From assembly GCF_014207985.1 (NCBI RefSeq), contig NZ_JACHMI010000001.1, forward strand, positions 8,353,001 to 8,417,000: DNA of 64,000 bases, in the 5' to 3' direction. The translations under genes were made by a program, and so were the position numbers. Of this stretch, positions 9,233 through 17,126 are shown one piece after another (within the stretch, counting starts at the first letter, position 1; each line of letters begins with the position of its first letter). The notes under the pieces are model-generated. The model was not told the origin of the DNA and did not search any database. It saw only the letters and a list, made by a program, of their open reading frames with translations. The stretch comes from Nonomuraea rubra (GTDB lineage Bacteria; Actinomycetota; Actinomycetes; Streptosporangiales; Streptosporangiaceae).

Positions 9233-10954
9233 TCACCCGGTGGGGAGGCGCCACTCCTCCATGAACGAGACGGCCGGGCCCTCCGGCGCCATGTCGCCCC
9301 GCTCCCGCGCCCTGGCCAGGTCGCGGTAGACGTCGGCGATCTGGCTGAGCGTGGCGTCGGGCTTGCCCTCGCCGAACTTCCTGGCCGCCTTGCGGATCTT
9401 CTCCCGCGCCTTGCCCGCGACCTGGGGGTTGATGCCGCCCATGCTCTGCTGGGCCATCAGCGCCTTGTCGAACTCCTGCAGCCACTTGGCGTAACCGCCG
9501 GGCGGGATCGCCTCGCCCAGCGTGGCCTTGGGGATCGAGGTCTCGCGCAGGTAGTCGGGCTCCTCGTCGGAGTCCTGCCCGGGGCCGGCGGTGATCACGA
9601 GGCCCGGTGACGGGTCGGGGGTGGGCGGGAGGGTGGTGGGGGTGGCGGACGGCGTGGTGGCCTCGGCCGTCGGGGTGCTCTCCGCGACCGGCGCCTGCAT
9701 GTCGCGCCTGCCTGCCCACAGCACCATGCCGACGGTCACGGCCGCGATCACGACGACGGCGACGCCCAGCTGGATGATCAGCTTGCGGTTCGGGCCCGAT
9801 GGCGGGTCGGGCTCCAGGTCGGCCGCCTGGAAGACCGCCGTGTCCCCGGCCCTGGGCGGCGCCCCGCCGGGCCCGCCGGGCGCGGCATGGAAGACCTCCG
9901 TCGCCCCCTGCCCGGCGCCCCCGAACCCACCGGCCGGCGCCCCTGCCGCGCCCATCGCGCCCGCGGCGCCCGGGCCGAGGCCGGGGTCGCGGAGGGAGAC
10001 GCCGGTCACGGGCGGCCCGGCCGGGCCGGGCTTCGGCCGGGCGATGGCCGCCAGCGCGCGCCGGATGGCCTCGCCGCTGGCGGGCCGCTGCGCCGGGTCA
10101 TCGGCGAGCATGGCCAGCACCAGCCGGTCCAGCTCGGGCGGCACCTCACGCCTGATCGCACTCGGCGGAACCGGCCGCCCCCGCCCACCCGCGCCCTGCC
10201 CCTGCGCCGCACCACCCGGCGCGGTCTGGCCGGGTGCCGCGCCCTGCGCGGTCTCACCCGGCGCCGCGCCCGGCGCGGTCTGGTCTGCCCCCGCCGCTTC
10301 GTGACCCGGCGCGCCCGCCTGGGGCGCCGTCCCGTCGTCGAAGGGCGGTCGGCCGCACAGCAGCTCGTAACACACGCACCCCAGCGCGTACACATCCCCG
10401 GGCGCCCGCGCCGCCTCACCCCCGGCCCGCTCGGGCGCCACGTACCGGCCCCCGGCGGGCGCCGGCCCGCGCTCGTCCATCCCGAACCCGACGACCTTGA
10501 GCACCCCGCTGCCGGCCTGCCGGAAGCTGTCGGGATCGACCCGCCCGTGCACCACCCCGGCCCGGTGCGCGGCGTCCAGCCCGGCGGCCGCCTGCCCGAT
10601 CAGGTCGCACACCTCGACGATCTTCATGGGCCCGCGCGCGGCCAGTTCCTCGCCGAGGCTGAGCCCGGTGAGGTACTCCATGACCAGGAACGGAGACCCC
10701 TCGTGGTCACCGACGTCGAGGACCATGGCCACGTTCGGATGGATCACCCGCGCCACGGCCTGGGCGTGCTGCCTGAGCACCTCCCGGGTGGCGGCCCCGG
10801 CCGCCCTGGCGCCGAGCACCTTCACGGCCACGACCCAGTCGGCCCGGGTGTCGTACCCGCGCCACACCTCGCCCATCGGCCCGCTGCCGATGCGCTCGTC
10901 GAGCCGGTACCGGTCAGCGACCAATGACGGCGCACGCTCCGTTCCGTCGGACAT
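9233..10954 (-). CDS. Membrane-anchored Ser/Thr pseudokinase
   Basis: A 573-residue protein with a PknB-type kinase fold. The glycine loop (IGSGPMGEVWRG, 22-33) and Lys45 are kept, but the catalytic set is lost. The alpha-C Glu position is His63, HRD is H136-G-R, the catalytic Lys is Asp140, the metal-binding Asn is Ser143, and DFG reads GFG (156-158). APE and the helix F region (GDVYALGCVCYELL) remain, so the fold is probably intact. A low-complexity Ala/Gly/Gln/Pro insert lies in the C-lobe, a membrane helix at about 392-415, and an extracytoplasmic tail with a Thr/Pro-rich linker and a helical domain. I chose the ATG at 10954, with GGCGGGG just upstream, over a GTG at 11050. It is likely a scaffold or ligand sensor rather than an enzyme. 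Confidence 0.88.
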   Translation of the reverse strand: MSDGTERAPSLVADRYRLDERIGSGPMGEVWRGYDTRADWVVAVKVLGARAAGAATREVLRQHAQAVARVIHPNVAMVLDVGDHEGSPFLVMEYLTGLSLGEELAARGPMKIVEVCDLIGQAAAGLDAAHRAGVVHGRVDPDSFRQAGSGVLKVVGFGMDERGPAPAGGRYVAPERAGGEAARAPGDVYALGCVCYELLCGRPPFDDGTAPQAGAPGHEAAGADQTAPGAAPGETAQGAAPGQTAPGGAAQGQGAGGRGRPVPPSAIRREVPPELDRLVLAMLADDPAQRPASGEAIRRALAAIARPKPGPAGPPVTGVSLRDPGLGPGAAGAMGAAGAPAGGFGGAGQGATEVFHAAPGGPGGAPPRAGDTAVFQAADLEPDPPSGPNRKLIIQLGVAVVVIAAVTVGMVLWAGRRDMQAPVAESTPTAEATTPSATPTTLPPTPDPSPGLVITAGPGQDSDEEPDYLRETSIPKATLGEAIPPGGYAKWLQEFDKALMAQQSMGGINPQVAGKAREKIRKAARKFGEGKPDATLSQIADVYRDLARARERGDMAPEGPAVSFMEEWRLPTG

Positions 10955-11048
10955 ATCCCCGCCAATTACTCGAATATCAGGATTTTCGACCCACCATAGG
11001 GCCCCCGCACCCCCGCCCGCCCCACCTTCGCCCGCCGCCGGGCTCGAC

Positions 11049-11078
11049 ATAACGACTTTCGTTATTTACGATTATCGT
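11049..11078 (+). promoter_or_regulatory. Paired palindromes abutting the DUF2975 start codon
   Basis: Two adjacent inverted repeats: ATAACGACTTTCGTTAT (11049-11065, perfect 7-bp arms) and ACGATTATCGT (11068-11078, perfect 5-bp arms). The DUF2975 ATG begins at 11080, right after them. The AT-rich operator-like sequence stands out in GC-rich DNA. Autoregulation by the XRE protein encoded just downstream is the simplest reading, and a very short or leaderless mRNA is implied. Both points are inference. Confidence 0.55.
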
Positions 11079-11079
11079 T

Positions 11080-11685
11080 ATGCCAACTCGCTGGATCATC
11101 AGACTCGAGACCCTGCTGAGCATCGGCCTGGTGCTCGGCCTCCTGGGCGCCCTGGCCGGCCTCGCCGCCACCGTCGCGATCGCGTTCTTCGGCACCGCGA
11201 AGGGCATGGGCATCCCCCTGGAGGTCTTCGACGTGCCGACCGCGGGCATGACCGTCGGCGGCGCCACGGTCGAGAGCGTCAGCGCGGAGGTGACGGTCCG
11301 CCCGAGCGGGGCCGCACCGCTGGCCGCCCTGCTCTACCTGCTGATGTGGGCACCGGGCACGGCGACGGCCCTGCTGGCGCTGTTCACGGTCGTACGGGCG
11401 CTGCGCAGGGCCAGGTCGGGTGATCGGGCCCTGTTCTCCACGGTCACGGCCGATCACCTGCGCAGGCTCGGCTGGATCCTGATCGCGGGTTCGGTCGTGT
11501 CGGCCGTGCTCGGTGCCGTGGCGCAGGCCATACTCTCCCCCATGCTGCTGGCCGAGACCTATCCCTTCTACCTGCCGTCGGGCGAGTTCGTCGGCGCCGT
11601 CGTCGCGGGGCTCGCCGCGCTCGGCGTGTCGGAGATCGTCCGCCGGGGCCTGGCCCTGCTCGAAGAGGTCGAGGCCACGATCTGA
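11080..11685 (+). CDS. DUF2975 integral membrane protein
   Basis: A 201-residue protein with four predicted membrane helices (about 12-35, 75-100, 128-150, 165-185), typical of DUF2975. Function is unknown. In many Gram-positive genomes DUF2975 is paired with a small YozG-like XRE regulator, and that partner follows here with a TGATG overlap, so the two are one cistron pair. No ribosome-binding site is evident because palindromes occupy the leader. Confidence 0.85.
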   Translation: MPTRWIIRLETLLSIGLVLGLLGALAGLAATVAIAFFGTAKGMGIPLEVFDVPTAGMTVGGATVESVSAEVTVRPSGAAPLAALLYLLMWAPGTATALLALFTVVRALRRARSGDRALFSTVTADHLRRLGWILIAGSVVSAVLGAVAQAILSPMLLAETYPFYLPSGEFVGAVVAGLAALGVSEIVRRGLALLEEVEATI

Positions 11686-11894
11686 TGGCCGAGCCAGTCA
11701 TCAGGGTGCGGCTCGACGAGGTGCTCAAGGAGCGCGGCATGACGCTCACCGAGCTGTCGCACCGCGTGGAGATCACCGTCGTCAACCTGTCGATCCTGAA
11801 GAACGGCCACGCCAAGGCCGTACGGTTCTCGACGCTGGCGCGCCTGTGCGAGGCGCTGGGCTGCCAGCCGGGAGACCTGCTGACGTACGAATGA
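11685..11894 (+). CDS. Small XRE-family (YozG-like) transcriptional regulator
   Basis: A 69-residue, single-domain Cro/CI helix-turn-helix protein. The DNA-binding unit runs from MTLTELSHRVEITVVNLSIL, about residues 19-38, to the conserved LCEALGCQPGDLL (54-66). Family members of this size act as dimeric regulators, often of the adjoining DUF2975 gene. Its ATG overlaps the DUF2975 stop (TGATG). The palindromes before the DUF2975 gene are the likely target. Confidence 0.88.
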   Translation: MAEPVIRVRLDEVLKERGMTLTELSHRVEITVVNLSILKNGHAKAVRFSTLARLCEALGCQPGDLLTYE

Positions 11895-11921
11895 GGGGGG
11901 CGGCCGCAGCCACCCCCCTCA
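11892..11921. terminator. Bidirectional terminator between the XRE gene and symporter gene
   Basis: TGAGGGGGG and CCCCCCTCA form perfect 9-bp arms around a 12-base loop. The left arm includes the XRE stop codon. It lies between convergent genes and probably serves both. Confidence 0.6.
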
Positions 11922-11937
11922 GATCAGATCAGACCGG

Positions 11938-13218
11938 TCAGGCCGCGGCCGGCTCGGGCACGCGCGGCGCGGGCGCGCGGTCGAGCGACTGCGGCGGCGC
12001 GTTGAAGACCGCCGTGTCCAGGCGCCCCTCGGAACGCGCCACGAGCACCGGCACCACGAGCTGCCCCGCCACGTTGGTGGCGGTGCGGATCATGTCGAGG
12101 ATGGGGTCGATCGCCAGCAGCAGCCCGACGCCCTCCAGCGGCAGCCCCAGGGTGCTGAGCGTGAGCGTCAGCATGACCGTGGCGCCGGTCAGGCCCGCCG
12201 TGGCGGCCGAGCCGACCACCGAGACGAACGCGATCAGCAGGTAGTCACCGAAGCCGAGCGGCACCCCGAACACCTGCGCCACGAAGATCGCGGCCAGCGC
12301 CGGGTACACCGAGGCGCAGCCGTCCATCTTGGTGGTGGCGCCGAACGGCACCGCGAACGAGGCGTAGTCGCGGTCCACCCCGTTGCGCTCGACCGTGACC
12401 CGCTGCGTCAGCGGCAGCGTCCCGACCGAGGAGCGCGAGACGAACGCCAGCTCGATGGCGGGCCAGGCGTTGCGGAAGAACGCGATGGGGCTGACCTTGC
12501 CCCACACGGCCAGCAGCGTCGGGTACACGGCCAGCAGCACGACGAAGCAGCCGATGTAGACGCCGGCGCTGAACTTGGCCAGCGGCGCCAGCAGCTCCCA
12601 CCCGTACGTGGACACGGCCTTGCCGATCAGGCCCGCCGTGCCGATGGGCGCCAGGCGGATGACCCACCACAGCGCCTTCTGCACCAGCTCCAGCACGGAA
12701 CGGGCGAGGTTCAGGAACGGCTCGGCCTTCTCGCCGACCGCCATCGCCGCCGCACCGAGGACGACTCCCAGAAACACGATCTGGAGGACGTTCACCTCGG
12801 TGAAGGCCGTCACGACGTTGGTCGGCAGGATGCCGGTGACGAAGTCGAGCCAGGTGCCCTGGGTGTCGGAGGGCTTGGCGGCACCGGTGTCGAGGGTGAC
12901 GCCCTGGCCGGGGTTGATGAGCAGGCCCAGCCCGATCGCCAGCGAGACCGAGACGAACGCGGTGATCAGGAACCACAGCAGCGTCTTGGAGGCGAGCCGG
13001 GCCGCGCCGTTGACGTTGCGCAGGTTCGCCACGCTGACCAGCACGGCGGTGAAGACCAGCGGCGGCACGGCGAGCTTGAGGAGCTGGACGAAGATCTGGC
13101 CGACCTGCTTCAGCGTCTCACCGAGCCAGGCCACGTCCCAGATCTTGGCGGCGAAGCCCAGCGCGATGCCGACGACGAGGCCCAGCAGGAGCTGCAGGGA
13201 AAAGGAGAATCTCTTCAC
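11938..13218 (-). CDS. Dicarboxylate/amino acid:cation symporter (DAACS family)
   Basis: About 426 residues with the GltP/DctA fold: eight membrane segments and two re-entrant hairpins. The HP1 signature reads SRSSVGTLPLT and the helix 7 signature KMDGCASVYPAL, where the family has NMDGT. Known members take up glutamate, aspartate or C4-dicarboxylates with H+ or Na+. The Asn-to-Lys and Thr-to-Cys changes in the NMDGT position could alter cation coupling or substrate. I favour GTG 13218 (VKRFSFSLQLLLG), where the hydrophobic core begins; GTG 13260 is also in frame and neither has a strong ribosome-binding site. Confidence 0.88.
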   Translation of the reverse strand: MKRFSFSLQLLLGLVVGIALGFAAKIWDVAWLGETLKQVGQIFVQLLKLAVPPLVFTAVLVSVANLRNVNGAARLASKTLLWFLITAFVSVSLAIGLGLLINPGQGVTLDTGAAKPSDTQGTWLDFVTGILPTNVVTAFTEVNVLQIVFLGVVLGAAAMAVGEKAEPFLNLARSVLELVQKALWWVIRLAPIGTAGLIGKAVSTYGWELLAPLAKFSAGVYIGCFVVLLAVYPTLLAVWGKVSPIAFFRNAWPAIELAFVSRSSVGTLPLTQRVTVERNGVDRDYASFAVPFGATTKMDGCASVYPALAAIFVAQVFGVPLGFGDYLLIAFVSVVGSAATAGLTGATVMLTLTLSTLGLPLEGVGLLLAIDPILDMIRTATNVAGQLVVPVLVARSEGRLDTAVFNAPPQSLDRAPAPRVPEPAAA

Positions 13219-13437
13219 GGATGAGGAAGCCTTCGCGAGAAGGGCATGCCGGTGCGGCACGCCTGGTGAGGGGTGTGGACGGACGCAGAGCCGTCAGCTA
13301 CAGAGCGACCCGTGCAACCGGCACAGGTCGATGTGCAGCCGCTCTACGAGCCACACGAACACCAGGGAAAACCTCACGAGCTGCCACAACACCCGTGAAA
13401 GGCGGAGCATTCCCCGCAAACTGGGTGATCTACCTCA

Positions 13438-14478
13438 CTATGCGGCAAACTCCTTGATCGTCTCGATCAACCGGAGCCGCTCCTCGTGCGTCCCGGCGAG
13501 CGGCGTCACGTTCAGGGTGGTCACGCCCGACTCCTTCATCGCCTGCACCCGGTCGCGCACGTAGCCCTCGCTGCCGACCAGCGACATCTTCTCCAGCAGC
13601 TCGGCCGGCACCTGCGCGGCGGCCTCCTCCTTCTTGCCCGCCAGGTAGAGGTCCTGGATCAGCTCGGCCTCCTTCTCGTAGCCGTAGCGCCTGGCCAGGT
13701 CGTTGTAGAAGTTCCTGCCCCTGGCGCCCATGCCGCCGATGTAGAGGGCCGCCATCGGCCGCCCGAACTCCAGCAGCCCGGCCACGTCGTCCCCGATGGC
13801 CAGGCTGGCCTGCGCGATCACGTCGAGCTCGCCCAGCTCGGGGTCACGCCTGGCCTTTCCGGCGGCCAGCGCGGGGCCCCAGACGTCGGCGGCCTTCTCG
13901 GGCACGTAGAAGATCGGCTCCCAGCCCTCGGCCAGCTCGGCGGTCAGCTCGACGTTCTTGGGGCCGATGGCGGCCACCACGATCGGGATGCGGGGGCGTA
14001 CCGGGTGGTTGATGATCTTCAGGGGCTTGCCGAGGCCGGTGCCCTGATCGGCCGGGAGCGGCACGGTGTAGTGCCGGCCCTCGTACTGGACACGCTCGCG
14101 CTTCCAGACCTGGCGGCAGATCTCGATGACCTCCCGGGTACGCCCCAGCGGCGCGGTGTACGGCACCCCGTGGAAGCCCTCGATCACCTGCGGCCCCGAG
14201 GCGCCGATGCCGAGCGTGAACCGCCCGTCGGAGACGTAGTCGAGGCCCGCGGCCGTCATGGCCATCAGCGTCGGCGTGCGCGAGTAGATCGGCAGGATGC
14301 CGGAGGCGATCTCCAGCCGCTCGGTCTTGGCCGCGATGTAGCCCATCTGGCTGACCGCGTCGAAGGAGTAGGCCTCGGCCACGAACACGATGTCGAGCCC
14401 GGCCTTCTCGTAGTCGGCCAGCTCGGCCACCGACTCCTTGAATCCACCCGAGTACTTGAGTGCCATACCGATGCGCAT
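13438..14478 (-). CDS. LLM class, probably F420-dependent oxidoreductase
   Basis: A 346-residue luciferase-like monooxygenase-fold (TIM barrel) protein beginning MRIGMALKYSGGFKE. It carries the F420-LLM features DIVFVAEAYSFDAVSQMGY near residue 30-48 and RFTLGIGASGPQVIEGFHG around 100-118. It resembles N5,N10-methylenetetrahydromethanopterin-reductase-like enzymes of actinomycetes. The substrate is unknown and F420 use is inferred from family. The ATG at 14478 has GGGAG six bases upstream; the frame remains open far upstream, but that part is antisense to the divergent gene and is not protein-like. Confidence 0.88.
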   Translation of the reverse strand: MRIGMALKYSGGFKESVAELADYEKAGLDIVFVAEAYSFDAVSQMGYIAAKTERLEIASGILPIYSRTPTLMAMTAAGLDYVSDGRFTLGIGASGPQVIEGFHGVPYTAPLGRTREVIEICRQVWKRERVQYEGRHYTVPLPADQGTGLGKPLKIINHPVRPRIPIVVAAIGPKNVELTAELAEGWEPIFYVPEKAADVWGPALAAGKARRDPELGELDVIAQASLAIGDDVAGLLEFGRPMAALYIGGMGARGRNFYNDLARRYGYEKEAELIQDLYLAGKKEEAAAQVPAELLEKMSLVGSEGYVRDRVQAMKESGVTTLNVTPLAGTHEERLRLIETIKEFAA

Positions 14479-14571
14479 GCCGGGCTCCCGCTGGACCGAA
14501 TGATGTTCTGTTACGACTCGGACATCGTATCGCGTCGGCGATCCGGGGCGGGAGCCGCTAGCCTGGTTCGG

Positions 14572-15459
14572 GTGCTGAGTCGGCTCGTCATCGTCGTGTC
14601 CGTCGTGGTGGCCGCGGCCCTGGCGGGGCACGGGTTGATCCCTGCTCTCGGCGGGTTCACGCCCGTCCTCGAGAGCCTGCTGCCCTGGATCGGGCTGACC
14701 GTCCCCGTGCTGATCGCCGGCGCCGCGGTGGCACGTTCCACCGCTGCCGCCGCCGCGGCGCTGGTGCCGGGGCTGGTGTGGGCCGTCATGTTCGGCTCCA
14801 CGCTCTTCCGCACGCCGCCGGGCGGGCCCAGCGACCTGGCCGTCGGCACCGTCAACGTGGGCGTGCGCAACAGCGCGTCCGGCGAGGCCGTACGCGTGAT
14901 CGCCAAGGACCTCGACGTGCTCGCCGCGCAGGAGCTGACCAGGGGCGGGCCCGCGGCCAAGCAGCTCAACAAGATGTTCAAGTACCACTACCCGGTCAGC
15001 ACGGTCGGCCTGTGGAGCCGCTACCCGATCAGCGAGACCGAGCCGCTGGACGTCGGCCTCGGCTGGCCGCGGGCCCTGCGCGCGGTCATCACCACCCCCA
15101 AGGGCGAGGTGACCGTCTACGTCATGCACCTGGCCTCGGCCAGGCCCGGCCACACCACCACGCGTGACGCCTCGCTGGCGCGCGCCCGCAAGCTCATCGA
15201 CGCCGACCGCAGCAAGCGCCTGCTGCTGCTCGGCGACCTCAACACCGCCACCACCGACCGCGGCATGCGCGGCCTGACGCCGCCGCTGACCGACGCGCAG
15301 GCCGCGGCGGGCGACGGGTTCGGCTTCACCTGGCCGGCCGAGTTCCCCGTCACCCGGCCCGACCACATCCTGTTCAAGGGGATGACGGCCACCGAGGCGG
15401 GCGTGGCGCCGGCGACCGGCAGCGACCACCGGGCCGCGATCGCCTCACTGCGGATGTAG
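14572..15459 (+). CDS. Endonuclease/exonuclease/phosphatase-family membrane protein
   Basis: About 295 residues. Three N-terminal membrane helices (about 1-75) are followed by an extracytoplasmic EEP domain with TVNVGVRN, AQEL (Glu ligand), LLLGDLNTAT (GDxN), RPDHILFKG and GSDHRA (catalytic Asp-His). The fold serves nucleases, sphingomyelinases and phosphatases; the membrane anchor suggests an outward-facing phosphodiesterase of unknown substrate. The start is taken at GTG 14572. Its 3' end overlaps the convergent MobA-like gene by 15 bp. Confidence 0.85.
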   Translation: MLSRLVIVVSVVVAAALAGHGLIPALGGFTPVLESLLPWIGLTVPVLIAGAAVARSTAAAAAALVPGLVWAVMFGSTLFRTPPGGPSDLAVGTVNVGVRNSASGEAVRVIAKDLDVLAAQELTRGGPAAKQLNKMFKYHYPVSTVGLWSRYPISETEPLDVGLGWPRALRAVITTPKGEVTVYVMHLASARPGHTTTRDASLARARKLIDADRSKRLLLLGDLNTATTDRGMRGLTPPLTDAQAAAGDGFGFTWPAEFPVTRPDHILFKGMTATEAGVAPATGSDHRAAIASLRM

Positions 15460-16014
15460 GCGGGCCAGGTCCTCCGGCGTGTCGATGTCGGCCGGGTCGC
15501 CGTGCCCGTCGCACGGCACCTCGGTGACCAGCTCGGGATGCGCCTTCATGTACGGCCGCGCCCCGACGTCGCCCACGGCCAGCTCGGCCACCCCGGCGAA
15601 GTGCGCGCGGCCGATCAGCACGGGGTTCCTGCGCCGGCCCCCGTACGTCGCGACCGCCAGCCCGGTGGCGCCCGAGGCGATCAGCGCCCGCACGGCGCCC
15701 GGCCCGATCAGCGGCTGGTCGATCAGCGCGACCACCACCGACTCGGCCTCCTCGGGCAGCGCGGCCAGCCCGACCCGCAGCGACGACCCCATCCCCGAGG
15801 CCCAGTCCGGATTGCGTACGGTGACGGCCCCGCGCACCTGCACCGTGGCCGCGCCCAGCACGACCACGACCGGATGGCAGCCGCCGTCCTCCAGCATCCG
15901 CACACCCCGGTCCACCAGCCGCTCGCCCGCGAACTCGACCAGCGCCTTGGGCCTGCCCAGCCGCGTGCCCTCACCGGCCGCGAGCAGCAGCCCGGCGTTC
16001 CTGGACGACCTCAT
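15445..16014 (-). CDS. MobA-like nucleotidyltransferase (MocA type)
   Basis: The 189 residues carry the NTP-transferase signature LLLAAGEGTRLGRPKALVEF, the central LIDQPLIGPGAVRAL, and RRRNPVLIG. Proteins of this type (MocA) attach CMP to molybdopterin for xanthine-dehydrogenase-family enzymes. The gene overlaps xdhC by four bases (ATGA), which strongly supports that role. It is the last gene of the MoxR-VWA-XdhC-MobA set. MobA proper (GMP transfer) is less likely given the context. Confidence 0.85.
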   Translation of the reverse strand: MRSSRNAGLLLAAGEGTRLGRPKALVEFAGERLVDRGVRMLEDGGCHPVVVVLGAATVQVRGAVTVRNPDWASGMGSSLRVGLAALPEEAESVVVALIDQPLIGPGAVRALIASGATGLAVATYGGRRRNPVLIGRAHFAGVAELAVGDVGARPYMKAHPELVTEVPCDGHGDPADIDTPEDLARLHPQ

Positions 16015-17126
16015 GGCGCCTCGTGCGGGATCTCGTGCTGGATCTCGTGGTGAATGCGGCCCTGGGTCGTGGACAAGGGGGCGCCGGAGCCGCCCCACCG
16101 GAGCTGGATCAGCTCGGCGGCGATCGACACGGCCGTCTCCTCCGGCGTCCGCGCCCCCAGGTCGAGGCCGATCGGCGATCTCAGCCGGGCCAGCTCGGCC
16201 TCGGTGAGGCCGGCCTCGCGCAGGCGGGCGAGGCGGTCGTCGTGCGTGCGGCGCGAGCCCATGGCGCCGACGTACCCGGCGTCGGTACGCAGCGCCACCT
16301 CCAGCAGCGGCACGTCGAACTTGGGGTCGTGGGTCAGCACACAGATCACCGTACGCTCGTCCACCTGCACCGACGCCAGGTAGTCGTGCGGCCACTTGAC
16401 CACGACCTCGTCGGCGTCGGGGAAACGCTTGGCCGTGGCGAAGATCGGCCGCGCGTCGCACACCGTGACGTGGTAGCCGAGGAACTTGCCCACCCTGGCC
16501 ACCGCCGCGGCGAAGTCGATCGCGCCGAACACCAGCATCCGCGGCGGCGGCGCGAACGAGTGCACGAACACCGAAAGGTCGTCCAGCCGCCGCTCCCCCT
16601 GCCCGCCGTAGTGCCGCAGGCCGGTCAGGCCCTGGGCGAGCATGCCGCGGGCGTCGTCGTCCACGGCGTCGTCGAGGCGTTCGAGGCCGAGCGTGCCGCT
16701 GACGCGGTCGGGCCAGATGACGCGGCGGGCGCCGACCTGGCCGGGGCCGGAGACGATGGTGGCCACGGCGACCGGCTCGTGCGCCTCCACCGACGCCGCG
16801 ATCTCGCCCAGCTCGGGGAAGGTCTCGATGGAGATGGGCTCCACCAGGACGTCGATGATGCCGCCGCAGGTGAGCCCCACGGCGAAGGCGTCGTCGTCGC
16901 TCACGCCGTACCGCTGCAGGACGGGCGTCTCGATCTCGGTGGCCAGCTCGAACACGGCGCCCTCGACGCAGCCGCCCGAGACGCTGCCGACCACCTCGTC
17001 CCCGCGCACCGCCATCGCCGCGCCGGGCGGCCTGGGCGCGCTGCTCCAGGTGCCGACCACCGTGGCCAGCCCGAACCTGAGCCCCGACCGCCACCACTTC
17101 ATGATCTCCGGCAGCACGTCACGCAT
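16011..17126 (-). CDS. XdhC/CoxI family maturation factor
   Basis: The 371 residues contain an N-terminal XdhC/CoxI domain (GLATVVGTWSSAPRPPG, SVSGGCVEGAVFE) and a C-terminal Rossmann XdhC domain (MLVFGAIDFAAAVARVG, YVGAMGSRRTHDDRLARL). XdhC binds molybdenum cofactor and protects or inserts it, after sulfuration, into xanthine dehydrogenase-type enzymes. It overlaps the VWA gene upstream by 8 bp and the MobA-like gene downstream by 4 bp, so the set is one operon. Confidence 0.9.
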   Translation of the reverse strand: MRDVLPEIMKWWRSGLRFGLATVVGTWSSAPRPPGAAMAVRGDEVVGSVSGGCVEGAVFELATEIETPVLQRYGVSDDDAFAVGLTCGGIIDVLVEPISIETFPELGEIAASVEAHEPVAVATIVSGPGQVGARRVIWPDRVSGTLGLERLDDAVDDDARGMLAQGLTGLRHYGGQGERRLDDLSVFVHSFAPPPRMLVFGAIDFAAAVARVGKFLGYHVTVCDARPIFATAKRFPDADEVVVKWPHDYLASVQVDERTVICVLTHDPKFDVPLLEVALRTDAGYVGAMGSRRTHDDRLARLREAGLTEAELARLRSPIGLDLGARTPEETAVSIAAELIQLRWGGSGAPLSTTQGRIHHEIQHEIPHEAP

